From: Flavobacteriaceae bacterium
GTDB taxonomy: Bacteria > Bacteroidota > Bacteroidia > Flavobacteriales > Flavobacteriaceae
Direction of reading: 5' to 3'
Length of the DNA: 21,891 bases
Assembly: GCA_014239895.1 (NCBI GenBank)
Contig: JAAZXZ010000077.1
Span: forward strand, 1-21,891
The notes beneath the pieces are model-generated. The model worked only from the letters and a program-made list of their open reading frames with translations. It was not told where the DNA came from and did no database searches. The translations under genes and the position numbers were made by a program. This document shows positions 9,201-16,297 of the stretch, piece after piece; position 1 is the first letter of the stretch, and the number at the start of each line of letters is the position of its first letter.

Positions 9201-9591
9201 CTATAATTTCTTTGTTATTATAAAAACGTTTTGCAGTTTCTTTAACAACTGCAAATGCTTTTGGTAGGATTTTGTTTAAAGTATCTTCAGTTATCTTATA
9301 AGATTCTTCTTCACACTCATCTATTTGAGTGTATAATTCTTCTTTTTCATCAAAATCATCTGTTTTATCTACAGCCTCTTTTAACTCTTTAATCTTGCTT
9401 TTTATCTCATTAATTGATAATTCTATTTCAGATTTGAAATTTTGAGTTTGTTCTCTTAATTCATCGTTATTTAGCTTAGAAATTTCACTCTCAAATGATT
9501 TTACTTCTTCAACTACAGGAAGTATTGATTTTATATCTTTTTTTGTTTTGTCTCCTATAAAGAATTTAAGTATTGAATTAAAAAAACTCAT
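6232..9591 (-). CDS. secA: Preprotein translocase ATPase SecA (long Bacteroidota form)
   Basis: The ATPase motor that drives unfolded preproteins through SecYEG at the inner membrane. DEAD motor motifs are clear: MQTGEGKT (192-199, Walker A), VDEVDS (299-304), then GMTGTAVTEAGEF, IGTTSVE, NMAGRGTDIKLS and RRVDRQLRGRSGRQGDPG for nucleotide-binding fold 2. Helical wing and scaffold regions follow. At 1,119 residues it is much longer than E. coli SecA (901), with extra sequence near residues 60-105 and 320-450, as is usual in Bacteroidota. The C-terminal Cys-rich zinc/SecB tail is absent; the protein ends in a short Lys-rich and acidic tail instead. The start follows a TAnnTTTG promoter element at a suitable distance. 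meaB begins 18 bp after its stop. Confidence 0.98.
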   Translation of the reverse strand: MSFFNSILKFFIGDKTKKDIKSILPVVEEVKSFESEISKLNNDELREQTQNFKSEIELSINEIKSKIKELKEAVDKTDDFDEKEELYTQIDECEEESYKITEDTLNKILPKAFAVVKETAKRFYNNKEIIVKATAFDREISANKEYVQLNQDNAVWKNSWDAAGKPITWDMIHYDVQLIGGIAMHQGKIAEMQTGEGKTLVATLPVYLNALSGKGVHIVTVNDYLAKRDSAWMAPVFEFHGLKIDCINYYKPNSQERKNAYNADITYGTNNEFGFDYLRDNMANSPDDLVQRKHNYAIVDEVDSVLVDDARTPLIISGAVPQGDKHEFNELKPKIEKIVSVQRQLLTATLAEAKNNISNNNRDEGAFSLLRVYRGIPKNKALIKYLSEEGIKQLLQKTENFYMQDNNREMPKIDEALYYVIDEKNNQIELTDKGIEFLSGKDDPDFFIMPEIGMEISKIESKGHKPKKEAALKEELYRDFNIKSERIHSINQLLKAYALFEKDIQYVVMDNKVMIVDEQTGRIMDGRRYSDGLHQAIEAKENVKIESATQTFATITLQNYFRMYGKLSGMTGTAVTEAGEFWDIYKLDVIEIPTNKPVIRDDKEDLVYKTKREKYNSVIEQVTELSNAGRPVLIGTTSVEISELLGKMLGIRKVPHNILNAKLHKKESEVVAEAGISGQVTIATNMAGRGTDIKLSKEVIDLGGLAIVGTERHDSRRVDRQLRGRSGRQGDPGSSQFYVSLEDNLMRLFGSEKIAKMMDRMGLEEGEVIQHSMITKSIERAQKKVEENNFGIRKRLLEYDDVMNAQREVIYKRRHNSLFGDRLRIDIANMIYDTCENIVINNKENNDHKNFEFELIKFFSISTDLNADEFESMDEDKVINKIYKLTLNHYLNKIEANAKLAYPVIKHVYENQKDRFKRIVVPFTDGIKTLQVVTDLERAYSSDGQQLVTDFEKNISLAILDNSWKNHLRKMDELKQSVQLAVHEQKDPLLIYKFESFELFKSLIDNVNKEILSFLFKAEISNENAKNIQEARPRKVTKINASKDEIPNIDELSSQNKAAGRNIVREIETIVRDKPKIGRNDRITIKNVSTGENKEMKYKHAEPLLNKGEWVISEATTTP

Positions 9592-9620
9592 ATGTGTTAT
9601 CAGGTAGTGATTTTAATTTT

Positions 9621-9628
9621 CAAAGATA
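9621..9628 (-). promoter_or_regulatory. Candidate secA promoter, -7 element
   Basis: The minus strand reads TATCTTTG, a perfect match to the Bacteroidota -7 consensus TAnnTTTG, 29 bases before the secA ATG. No convincing TTTG -33 element lies at the usual spacing, only TTTTCA a little too close. Confidence 0.5.
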
Positions 9629-9651
9629 CAATTTGTTTGATGAAAAGTATT

Positions 9652-9675
9652 AAAAAAAGCCTCAGTTAAGAGACT
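9652..9675 (-). terminator. Intrinsic terminator after the DUF2795 gene
   Basis: The minus strand forms AGTCTC, a 6-base loop (TTAACT) and GAGGCT, with one G-T pair. An A-run before the stem and a T7 run after it extend the pairing. It starts 11 bp past the DUF2795 stop and lies just upstream of the secA promoter. It should therefore close the PorV-like/lnb/adenosyltransferase/DUF2795 unit and insulate secA. Confidence 0.7.
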
Positions 9676-9686
9676 TTAAATAAATT

Positions 9687-9908
9687 TTAATATTCATCTT
9701 CGTTCCAAAGATAATCTTCATCAGTTGGATAATCTGGCCAAATTTCCTGAATAGATTCATATAGGTCTCCTTCATCTTCAATTGATTGTAAATTTTCTAC
9801 TACTTCTAATGGCGCACCAGTTCTAATGGAATAATCTATCAATTCGTCTTTTGAAGCTGGCCAAGGTGCATCACTTAGGTGAGATACTAGTTCTAAAGTC
9901 CAATACAT
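9687..9908 (-). CDS. DUF2795 family small acidic protein
   Basis: A 73-residue protein that I recognise as the DUF2795 type common in Bacteroidota. The N-terminal half, MYWTLELVSHLSDAPWPASK and the helix after it, forms the conserved domain. It contains the PWPASKDELIDYS segment and a small helical fold that resembles nucleic-acid-binding modules, but no function has been established to my knowledge. The C-terminal half is very acidic, with repeated D/E and W/Y residues (SIEDEGDLYESI, then PTDEDYLWNEDEY at the end). It has no signal peptide or membrane helix, so it should be cytoplasmic. The gene has its own promoter candidate at 9925-9954 and a terminator directly after it, so it can be expressed alone as well as from the adenosyltransferase transcript. 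Confidence 0.85.
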   Translation of the reverse strand: MYWTLELVSHLSDAPWPASKDELIDYSIRTGAPLEVVENLQSIEDEGDLYESIQEIWPDYPTDEDYLWNEDEY

Positions 9909-9924
9909 GATAAACTATTTTTTG

Positions 9925-9954
9925 CAAAAATAATTTTTTAGATGAAAAAAGCAA
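9925..9954 (-). promoter_or_regulatory. Candidate Bacteroidota promoter for the DUF2795 gene
   Basis: On the minus strand a TTG (complement of 9952-9954) is followed after 19 bases by TATTTTTG (9925-9932), matching the TTTG-N19-TAnnTTTG layout of the Bacteroidota housekeeping sigma factor. The predicted transcript start leaves a leader of about 10 bases. Confidence 0.5.
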
Positions 9955-9981
9955 GAAATTATTTAATGTTTTTTTGAAGTA

Positions 9982-10539
9982 CTATGTTTTCCAAGGAATC
10001 TCTTCAATTTCTAGATCTATTGAAAATTTTCTTGCTATGACAAACATATAATCAGATAATCTATTTAAATAAATTAAGATTTCATCTTGAAAATTGTAAA
10101 TAGATTTTAGTTTTGAAGCATTTCTTTCAGCTCTTCTGCAAACGGATCTAGCGATATGACAGTAGGAAACTTTTTCATGGCCTCCAGGAATAATAAATTT
10201 GTCAATTTTGGGCAATTTTTCAGAGATTATATCAATATTCTTTTCTAAAGTAGAGATGTCTTCCTTTAGGACCCCTATTTTCCTTGTTTTTAGATATTTT
10301 TCCGCTGTTTTTTCATCTTGAAATGCAAGTATTGCTCCAATATTAAAAAGATTTTTTTGTATTTCTATCAAGGAGTTTTTTACGTACTTGTCATCAGTAA
10401 AATCTCTTATTAGACCTATATATGAATTTAGTTCATCAATTGAACCGTATACATCAACTTGTATATTATGTTTCTCAACATCTTTTCCACCAATTAATTT
10501 TGTTGAACCTCTATCTCCTGATTTTGTATAAATTTTCAT
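9982..10539 (-). CDS. PduO-type ATP:cob(I)alamin adenosyltransferase
   Basis: Transfers the adenosyl group of ATP to cob(I)alamin to make adenosylcobalamin, the cofactor of methylmalonyl-CoA mutase. The N-terminus carries the ATP-binding loop YTKSGDRGST (4-13) and YGSIDELNSYIG (31-42). Residues 129-141 hold the signature around R131 and C134-R-R-A-E-R, and N159-R-L-S-D is the conserved C-terminal motif. The length of 185 residues is normal for the family, with a five-helix bundle expected. It begins 4 bp after the lnb-like gene, so it is in the same operon as that gene and the PorV-like gene. Functionally it belongs with meaB, which lies beyond secA. The name cobO/btuR would be wrong because those belong to a different, CobA-type fold. 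Confidence 0.93.
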   Translation of the reverse strand: MKIYTKSGDRGSTKLIGGKDVEKHNIQVDVYGSIDELNSYIGLIRDFTDDKYVKNSLIEIQKNLFNIGAILAFQDEKTAEKYLKTRKIGVLKEDISTLEKNIDIISEKLPKIDKFIIPGGHEKVSYCHIARSVCRRAERNASKLKSIYNFQDEILIYLNRLSDYMFVIARKFSIDLEIEEIPWKT

Positions 10540-10543
10540 ACGT

Positions 10544-11725
10544 TTATCTAATTCTCTTTGAGAAATATTTAATTAGATATAAATATCTTATTAATAATGC
10601 TAAAATTAGGGAAATTAAGCTAATATTAAACACTTGAATCCCAACGATCCAATGCAAACTCATTAACAATAACATTAGAATATTGATTTTCAGATACGAT
10701 ATAATCCACCTATTTGGTTTTTTCTTAAGTAATTGAAAAAGTAATATTAGATTAAATGGAATTGCCCATAAAAGATTGTAGTTCCAAGCAGATGCTATAT
10801 GGTTACTAAAAAAGCATAAATAAGCTAATAGTAAGCCAACTAACCCTGTAGTTAAAAGAATAATAATATCTAAGAAAACATTCCTAGTTATTCTTAAGTA
10901 GTCTAAAAAAGTAATTACAATAATTATTAATGATATAATTAGTAGCACATATAATGGTGAAAATGCAGTTTCTTTATAGCTTATATATTCTCCAAATAGG
11001 ATAGATGTTTCTACTAAATCCCCATTTTTAATATTAGAATTACCTAGTTTATCAAAATATAGTTTCAAATTATAGGGTAAAAATAATTCGTCTTGATCAG
11101 TAATATTTTTGTCAATTACTGATCCAAGACAGATGTCAATTCCCAATGCTCCCCAAGAATTAGGAACAACATGCTGATAAACCAATTTTCTATATGAATT
11201 TGAATTGATATTATCTAGATTAATACCTTCATTTCTAATTTCTTCTTCTAGTAATTCATTAAATATATCACCGATTTTAGTAGAGCAATTATTTTCAAAA
11301 TAATTATATTCGTAATCTTTATTTTCTTCTTTAGAATTTGTAATAAGCTTATTTACAAGTACTCTTTTTTTATATTCTGACAAATTTAATTTCTGTTCTA
11401 TTATTTGTCTAGACTGATTTACATAACTTCTATAAAAGTTTTCAAAATTGTTTATTCCAAGACTATATATAGGCCTTCCCTTCACAAAGTTTCCATAAAA
11501 ATTAGGAGCATTAAAGTCATAGACACCATAATTAAAAACTATGTCATAATCATTTACTCTATCTATTACTCTAATTCCAGAGTGACCAAAAGCATCACTA
11601 AGGGAACTTCCTGGTCCGATGGTTAGTATGCTAATTTCATATTGAGGTATTTCTTCTATATTCTCTTGTGCATGTATCTCTAGAAGAAATACTGATAATA
11701 AGATTAATAGAATTTTTTTAAGCAT
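10544..11725 (-). CDS. lnb: Lnb-like (DUF4105) lipoprotein N-acyltransferase
   Basis: Members of this family were shown in Bacteroides to N-acylate the lipoprotein N-terminal cysteine, a task done by Lnt in Proteobacteria. The protein has a signal peptide (residues 1-20) and a periplasmic domain with the conserved FGHSGIRV (His48) and ENNCST (Cys147) motifs, thought to act as the His/Cys pair. About five membrane helices follow in the last 150 residues. I chose the ATG at 11725, which gives 393 residues and starts MLKKILLILLS. An upstream ATG at 11752 would add nine residues, overlap the PorV-like gene and spoil the signal peptide. The chosen start is 4 bp after the upstream stop and the next gene follows within 4 bp, so it is mid-operon. 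I have not verified activity for this branch of the family. Confidence 0.78.
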   Translation of the reverse strand: MLKKILLILLSVFLLEIHAQENIEEIPQYEISILTIGPGSSLSDAFGHSGIRVIDRVNDYDIVFNYGVYDFNAPNFYGNFVKGRPIYSLGINNFENFYRSYVNQSRQIIEQKLNLSEYKKRVLVNKLITNSKEENKDYEYNYFENNCSTKIGDIFNELLEEEIRNEGINLDNINSNSYRKLVYQHVVPNSWGALGIDICLGSVIDKNITDQDELFLPYNLKLYFDKLGNSNIKNGDLVETSILFGEYISYKETAFSPLYVLLIISLIIIVITFLDYLRITRNVFLDIIILLTTGLVGLLLAYLCFFSNHIASAWNYNLLWAIPFNLILLFQLLKKKPNRWIISYLKINILMLLLMSLHWIVGIQVFNISLISLILALLIRYLYLIKYFSKRIR

Positions 11726-11729
11726 AGTA

Positions 11730-12797
11730 TTATCTAAATAAATTAAGGTCAAATTTCAATGAAAAAATATTAGAATATAAAGCAATACTTTGATTTCCTA
11801 TATCAGTAAATGCATAGTCCATTTCAATACTTTTATATTTAAATCCAATTCCAAAATTTGGCTGAAAACTAAGTTCTTTTGAATTATCAAATTGTAATTC
11901 ATTTTGAAAATTACCCATACCTAATCTTAAAAAAACTAAGTCAAGATAGCCAAACTCTAGACCTAATGCAGGGTTTATGCTAGCAAAATTAGTTGAAATT
12001 ATATCATTATTCTCTTCAAATTTAACCATTAGATCTAATGCCGCTAATAAAGTGTAGCTATTTTTAATATCCAGTTGTTTTGAAACTCCTAATTGCAATT
12101 TTGGAATAGTTATTTCAGTTCCGCTAGGAATCTCTTGATTTTGACCTTCAATTGCATTTTGAATATCACCTAATCTTTCTTCATTTATAGACCAAGAATT
12201 ATAAGTAGTTGTAATATCTCTTGCCATCAAGCCAAAGTTCCAATTATTACTTGTTTTAAACTGTATTCCAAAATCCATTCCAAAACCCCAAGAACTAGAA
12301 AAATCTCCAATTATTCTTCTAATTATTTTTATATTAACGCCATAATTCAAATTCTTAAATTTTAATCTTCTTGCATAGGAAAACAAGAATGCATAATCTG
12401 CAGTTGAAAATAAGTTAATTCTGTCAAAATTTATATTTCCCTGATCATCTATTAATTGCGTTGTGTCTAATATGTCATCAACTCCAAATCTAATCATAGA
12501 AAATCCTAGTGCAGAATTATCATCAATTGGCGTTGCATATGCAACAAAATTATAAGTAGCTATGTTGGCAAAATAGTTTGAATGCATTAAGGAAATCTGC
12601 TTATCTTCTAATTGTAGCAAACCAGCTGGATTCCAATAAGTGGAATTAACATCAGATGTACTAGACACAACAGCATTGCTCATGCCAATTGATTGAGCAT
12701 CTACACCAATATTCAGAAATTCATTAGAATATTTTGAATTATTCTGTGCATTTACTCCTAGAGTAGAAAATAATAATAAGAAAACTAACTTCTTCAT
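11730..12797 (-). CDS. PorV/PorQ family outer-membrane beta-barrel protein
   Basis: A 355-residue outer-membrane protein of the PorV/PorQ (UPF0164) family, whose best known members serve the type IX secretion system. It opens with a signal peptide, MKKLVFLLLFSTLGVNAQ. FLNIGVDAQSIGMSNAVV and YWNPAGL then give the family signature at the start of the barrel. Alternating beta strands fill the rest, and the protein ends FSLKFDLNLFR. I use the ATG at 12797 rather than one 15 bp upstream because it gives a clean signal peptide. Whether this is PorQ, PorV or a third paralogue (often named PorV2) cannot be decided without alignment. No other type IX genes lie nearby. It heads the operon with lnb, the adenosyltransferase and the DUF2795 gene. 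Confidence 0.85.
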   Translation of the reverse strand: MKKLVFLLLFSTLGVNAQNNSKYSNEFLNIGVDAQSIGMSNAVVSSTSDVNSTYWNPAGLLQLEDKQISLMHSNYFANIATYNFVAYATPIDDNSALGFSMIRFGVDDILDTTQLIDDQGNINFDRINLFSTADYAFLFSYARRLKFKNLNYGVNIKIIRRIIGDFSSSWGFGMDFGIQFKTSNNWNFGLMARDITTTYNSWSINEERLGDIQNAIEGQNQEIPSGTEITIPKLQLGVSKQLDIKNSYTLLAALDLMVKFEENNDIISTNFASINPALGLEFGYLDLVFLRLGMGNFQNELQFDNSKELSFQPNFGIGFKYKSIEMDYAFTDIGNQSIALYSNIFSLKFDLNLFR

Positions 12798-12934
12798 TAT
12801 TGATAATATCAATAAAAACTTCTAAATGACTTTCTTATTGTGTTATAATAATATAAAAACAACTAAAATTCATTAACTATTAAATATATTATTTATTAAG
12901 TTACTATATTAGTAATGAACTCTCAATTTTGTTT

Positions 12935-13648
12935 ATGAGAATAATTCCTAACATTTTAACACTTTTCAATCTTTTTTTAGGATGTGTTATTACATTGCTA
13001 CTAGTTGAAGACAATCTCTCTATTGAATCCATATCATTTCTTATTTTAATCACTTTATTTTTTGATTTTATGGATGGATTTATAGCTAGAAAATTTAATT
13101 TAGAAAGTAAGTTAGGTGGCCAATTAGATTCATTAGCAGATCTGATTTCTTTTGGTTTAGTCCCTGGAATAATAATGTATAAGTTATTTATGGAAGTTTC
13201 TTCAGATCCATTTCTTCCTTTACTTGGTTTTACTATAACATTAGCTTCTGCTTATAGGCTTGCTAATTATAATCTGTCTCATACAGATTTAAAACATTTT
13301 AAAGGTTTACCAACTCCTGCGAATACCATATTTATTCTATCTCTAATGCTAATCATTAAATTACCTAACATAGACTCATTTGTAAAAGAAATTATTTTGG
13401 ACAATAATTTTTTAATATTTATTACAATTTTAAGCTGTTATTTGCTGAATTCAAGATTTAAACTAATTAACTTAAAGTTTAAAGATTTTAAGTTTAATGG
13501 AGTTAATAAATATAGATATATGCTTATTGTTTTATCAGCAGTACTATTTGTTTTTCTCAGAGGAGTTCTCTCTATACCGCTAATTTTAGTAATTTATTAT
13601 ATAGTGTCCTACTTTGCTATAGGTGGAAAAAAAATGATGTCTCATTAA
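12935..13648 (+). CDS. pssA: CDP-diacylglycerol--serine O-phosphatidyltransferase
   Basis: Makes phosphatidylserine from CDP-diacylglycerol and serine in the inner membrane, the first step to phosphatidylethanolamine. The CDP-alcohol phosphatidyltransferase motif is complete: D44-x2-D47-G48-x2-A51-R52-x8-G61-x3-D65-x3-D69. The protein has about seven membrane segments in 237 residues. I chose the ATG at 12935, giving MRIIPNILTLFNLFLGC, the usual start of the family; a TTG two codons upstream is less likely. It is divergent from the PorV-like gene across 137 AT-rich bases in which I found no clear promoter motif. Its stop overlaps the lptB stop on the other strand. No decarboxylase (psd) is in the window. 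Confidence 0.93.
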   Translation: MRIIPNILTLFNLFLGCVITLLLVEDNLSIESISFLILITLFFDFMDGFIARKFNLESKLGGQLDSLADLISFGLVPGIIMYKLFMEVSSDPFLPLLGFTITLASAYRLANYNLSHTDLKHFKGLPTPANTIFILSLMLIIKLPNIDSFVKEIILDNNFLIFITILSCYLLNSRFKLINLKFKDFKFNGVNKYRYMLIVLSAVLFVFLRGVLSIPLILVIYYIVSYFAIGGKKMMSH

Positions 13649-14376
13649 GTTTTTTTTCTTAACTCAAAATTTTTACCTAAATATACTTTTCTAACTGTAT
13701 CATCATTAGCTAGTTCTTCAGGTTTGCCATCCTTTAGGATATTACCTTCAAACATTAAATATGTTCTGTCAGTGATTGCTAATGTTTCCCTTACATTATG
13801 ATCTGTAATAAGTATACCAATATTTTTTTTGGTAAGCTTGGTAACAATCTTTTGAATATCTTCAACAGCTAATGGATCTACACCAGCAAAAGGCTCATCA
13901 AGTAGTATAAACATAGGGTCCGTTGCAAGAGCTCTTGCAATTTCCGTCCTCCTTCTTTCACCGCCTGAGAGAAGATCTCCTCTATTTTTTCTGATGTTGG
14001 TTAATCCAAATTCATCTAATAAAGATTCCATTTTATTTATTTGTTCTTTCTTTGACAAGTTTGTTAACTGAAGTACACTTAGAATATTATTTTCAACAGT
14101 CATTTTTCTAAAAACAGAAGCTTCTTGAGCTAAATATCCAATACCTGATTGAGCTCTTTTATACATTGGAAATTTAGTAATATCTTTTTCATTTAGATAG
14201 ATTTTCCCTGAGTTAGGTTTAATTAATCCAACAATCATATAAAATGTAGTTGTCTTACCAGCACCATTAGGACCAAGAAGCCCTACTATTTCACCTTGTT
14301 TTAATTGGAGTGAGACATCTTTTACAACTTTCTTTCCAGAATAGGATTTCATTAAATTTTCAGCTCTTAGAATCAT
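13645..14376 (-). CDS. lptB: LPS export ABC transporter ATP-binding protein LptB
   Basis: The cytoplasmic ATPase of the LptB2FGC machine that extracts LPS from the inner membrane and pushes it over the Lpt bridge. It has Walker A GPNGAGKT (35-42), the Q-loop around LAQE (82-85), the LSGGE signature (136-140) and Walker B FILLDEP (156-162). FAGVDPLAVEDIQ, typical of LptB rather than of other ABC ATPases, follows. At 243 residues the length is right. The start overlaps the tatC stop as ATGA, so the two are translationally coupled. It is last in the kpsF-tatC-lptB operon; kpsF supplies Kdo precursor for the LPS that LptB exports. The membrane partners LptF and LptG are not in the window. Confidence 0.95.
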   Translation of the reverse strand: MILRAENLMKSYSGKKVVKDVSLQLKQGEIVGLLGPNGAGKTTTFYMIVGLIKPNSGKIYLNEKDITKFPMYKRAQSGIGYLAQEASVFRKMTVENNILSVLQLTNLSKKEQINKMESLLDEFGLTNIRKNRGDLLSGGERRRTEIARALATDPMFILLDEPFAGVDPLAVEDIQKIVTKLTKKNIGILITDHNVRETLAITDRTYLMFEGNILKDGKPEELANDDTVRKVYLGKNFELRKKT

Positions 14377-15179
14377 CTACTTTGTTTTTTTAAAACTAAC
14401 CTAGAAATAAATATACTTATTTGATATAGAATCATTACAGGAATGGCAACAATAATTTGACTAGCTACATCAGGCGGGGTAATAATTGCAGCAAAAGTTA
14501 AAACAATTAAAAGTGCATATTTTCTGTATTTTATTAATGAAGTTGGAGTAACTACTCCAACTCTGGATAAGAAAAATATTATTATAGGAAGTTCAAACAT
14601 AATGCCACATGCTAAACAAGAAGATCTGACCAATGAAATATAAGAATTAAGATCAATTTCATTTAATATTTCATTTGAAACTTGAAAACTGCCAAAAAAA
14701 TTAATTGAAAGTGGTGCTACAACATAATATCCAAATAAAACTCCTAGAAAAAATAAAAAAGAGCAAATAAAAATAAAACCTTTAGATTTACTTTTTTCAT
14801 TTTGAAGTAATCCAGGACTAATAAATTTCCATAATTCATATAAAACATATGGAAATGATAAAATAAAACCAGCAAGAATAGAAGTCCATATAGCAGCAGA
14901 AAACTGGCCACCCATTGTTCTGTTTTGAATAATAAATGGAAATTCAGTTCCACAAAAACTAGTTTCAACACCTATAAAAGTTGCTGCTTCACACAAGAAT
15001 CTGTAAGTTGGAAAGGACATTTTTTTTGGACCAAATATTATGGTGTCAAATATAAAATCCTTCATTACAAAGCAAACTATACCTGTAATAATAATTGCAA
15101 ACATTGATCTAAGTATATGCCATCTTAATTCTTCAAGATGCTCTAAAAATGACATGTTATCAACTTGATTGTTGCTCAC
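14373..15179 (-). CDS. tatC: Twin-arginine translocase subunit TatC
   Basis: The polytopic core of the Tat translocase, which recognises twin-arginine signal peptides and exports folded proteins across the inner membrane. MSFLEHLEELRWHILRS near the N-terminus is the hallmark TatC motif. Six hydrophobic helices follow, with FPYVLYELWKFISPGL in the first cytoplasmic loop and FELP and ITPPD further on. The segment between helices 1 and 2 is long, as in other Bacteroidota. The start used is GTG at 15179, overlapping the kpsF stop as TAGTG. The ATG at 15155 is possible and would give a product eight residues shorter. No tatA or tatB gene is nearby. Confidence 0.95.
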   Translation of the reverse strand: MSNNQVDNMSFLEHLEELRWHILRSMFAIIITGIVCFVMKDFIFDTIIFGPKKMSFPTYRFLCEAATFIGVETSFCGTEFPFIIQNRTMGGQFSAAIWTSILAGFILSFPYVLYELWKFISPGLLQNEKSKSKGFIFICSFLFFLGVLFGYYVVAPLSINFFGSFQVSNEILNEIDLNSYISLVRSSCLACGIMFELPIIIFFLSRVGVVTPTSLIKYRKYALLIVLTFAAIITPPDVASQIIVAIPVMILYQISIFISRLVLKKQSR

Positions 15180-16144
15180 TATATAATCCCTTCTTTAATT
15201 AGACTTTGAATATGGAGAATTCCAATATATTTGTTTTTTTCAGCAACTATTAATTGAGATATTTTATTAGCTTTCATAATTAATAGCGCTTCCGTTGCAA
15301 GTAAATTTTTGTTGATTATTTTGGGGTTTTTACTCATAATCTCATCAGCTTTAACCTTAGAAATATTATGACTTTTTAATAATTGACGCCTAAGATCTCC
15401 ATCAGTTATTACGCCAACAATTTTGTTTTTATCTAGTACAACTGTAATTCCTAACATTTTATTAGAAATCTCTATAATTACATCTTTCATTAAATCTGAA
15501 GCATCTACTTTAGGAAGGGATTTTGAGTCAATTAAGTCTTCAACCTTTAAGAACAGCCTTTTTCCTAGATTTCCACCAGGATGATATTTTGCAAAATCAT
15601 TTGAGGAAAATCCTCTTAATTTTACCAAGCAAACAGCAATTGCATCTCCAATGACAAGTTGAGCAGTAGTGCTAGTTGTAGGAGCTAGATTATTAGGACA
15701 TGCTTCCGCATCCACATAACTATTAATAACAATATCTGATTTTTCTGATAAATAACTATTAGTCTCACCTGTTATAGCTATAAGTTTATTAAAGGTGGTT
15801 TTTATATAAGGAACTAATGCTTTAATCTCTGGAGTATTTCCGCTTTTGGAAATACAAATAATTATATCATTTTTTTGGATTAGCCCTAAATCTCCATGAA
15901 TTGCATCTGCAGCATGCATAAAAATTGAAGGTGTTCCAGTAGAGTTAAATGTTGCTACAATTTTTTGAGCAATAATTGCACTTTTACCTATACCGGTTAC
16001 AATAACTCTTCCTTTAGTTTTATTTATTAAGCTTACTGCCTTTTCAAAATCTTTAGTTAGTAGCTTATATAGATTTTTTATACTACTAGCTTGAAGCTCA
16101 ATAGTCTCTTTGGCAAAACTTAAAATAGATTTTGGTTCTTTCAA
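15179..16144 (-). CDS. Arabinose-5-phosphate isomerase (KpsF/KdsD family)
   Basis: Interconverts ribulose-5-phosphate and arabinose-5-phosphate, the first step of Kdo synthesis for LPS. An N-terminal SIS sugar isomerase domain (about 40-180) shows VTGIGKSA (49-56), HGDLG (83-87), ISKSGNTPE (98-106) and the TTSTTAQL segment. Two CBS domains (about 205-321) follow. The start is TTG at 16144; an in-frame stop two codons upstream rules out an earlier start, and the next ATG lies far inside the SIS domain. The length of 321 residues is normal. It is first in the operon with tatC and lptB, is divergent from recQ, and has a promoter candidate at 16185-16214. Confidence 0.93.
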   Translation of the reverse strand: MKEPKSILSFAKETIELQASSIKNLYKLLTKDFEKAVSLINKTKGRVIVTGIGKSAIIAQKIVATFNSTGTPSIFMHAADAIHGDLGLIQKNDIIICISKSGNTPEIKALVPYIKTTFNKLIAITGETNSYLSEKSDIVINSYVDAEACPNNLAPTTSTTAQLVIGDAIAVCLVKLRGFSSNDFAKYHPGGNLGKRLFLKVEDLIDSKSLPKVDASDLMKDVIIEISNKMLGITVVLDKNKIVGVITDGDLRRQLLKSHNISKVKADEIMSKNPKIINKNLLATEALLIMKANKISQLIVAEKNKYIGILHIQSLIKEGII

Positions 16145-16184
16145 AATTTATTATTTATGTATTTAAAAAATACTCTTAAAATTT

Positions 16185-16214
16185 CAAATACAAGATATTA
16201 TACAAAAAAACAAA
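16185..16214 (-). promoter_or_regulatory. Candidate promoter for the kpsF-tatC-lptB operon
   Basis: On the minus strand TTTG (complement of 16211-16214) is followed after 18 bases by TGTATTTG (16185-16192), one base off TAnnTTTG. The predicted leader is about 30-35 bases. The recQ side of this 153-bp divergent region shows no such match. Confidence 0.4.
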
Positions 16215-16297
16215 ATTTTTACTAAAGAATTTCTTAAAATTATCATAATATCATATCTTAATAGTAGTATAAAAAAATGATATACTATAGTGATTAA

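Noticed and set aside
11726..11752. Upstream ATG for the lnb-like gene
   Set aside because: It would overlap the PorV-like gene and put polar residues ahead of the signal peptide; the ATG at 11725 follows the stop by 4 bp and gives a normal signal.
16249..16282. TATCAT...ATGATA inverted repeat before recQ as an operator
   Set aside because: Six-base arms of pure AT-rich sequence are expected by chance here and the arms are 22 bases apart; nothing else supports a regulator site.
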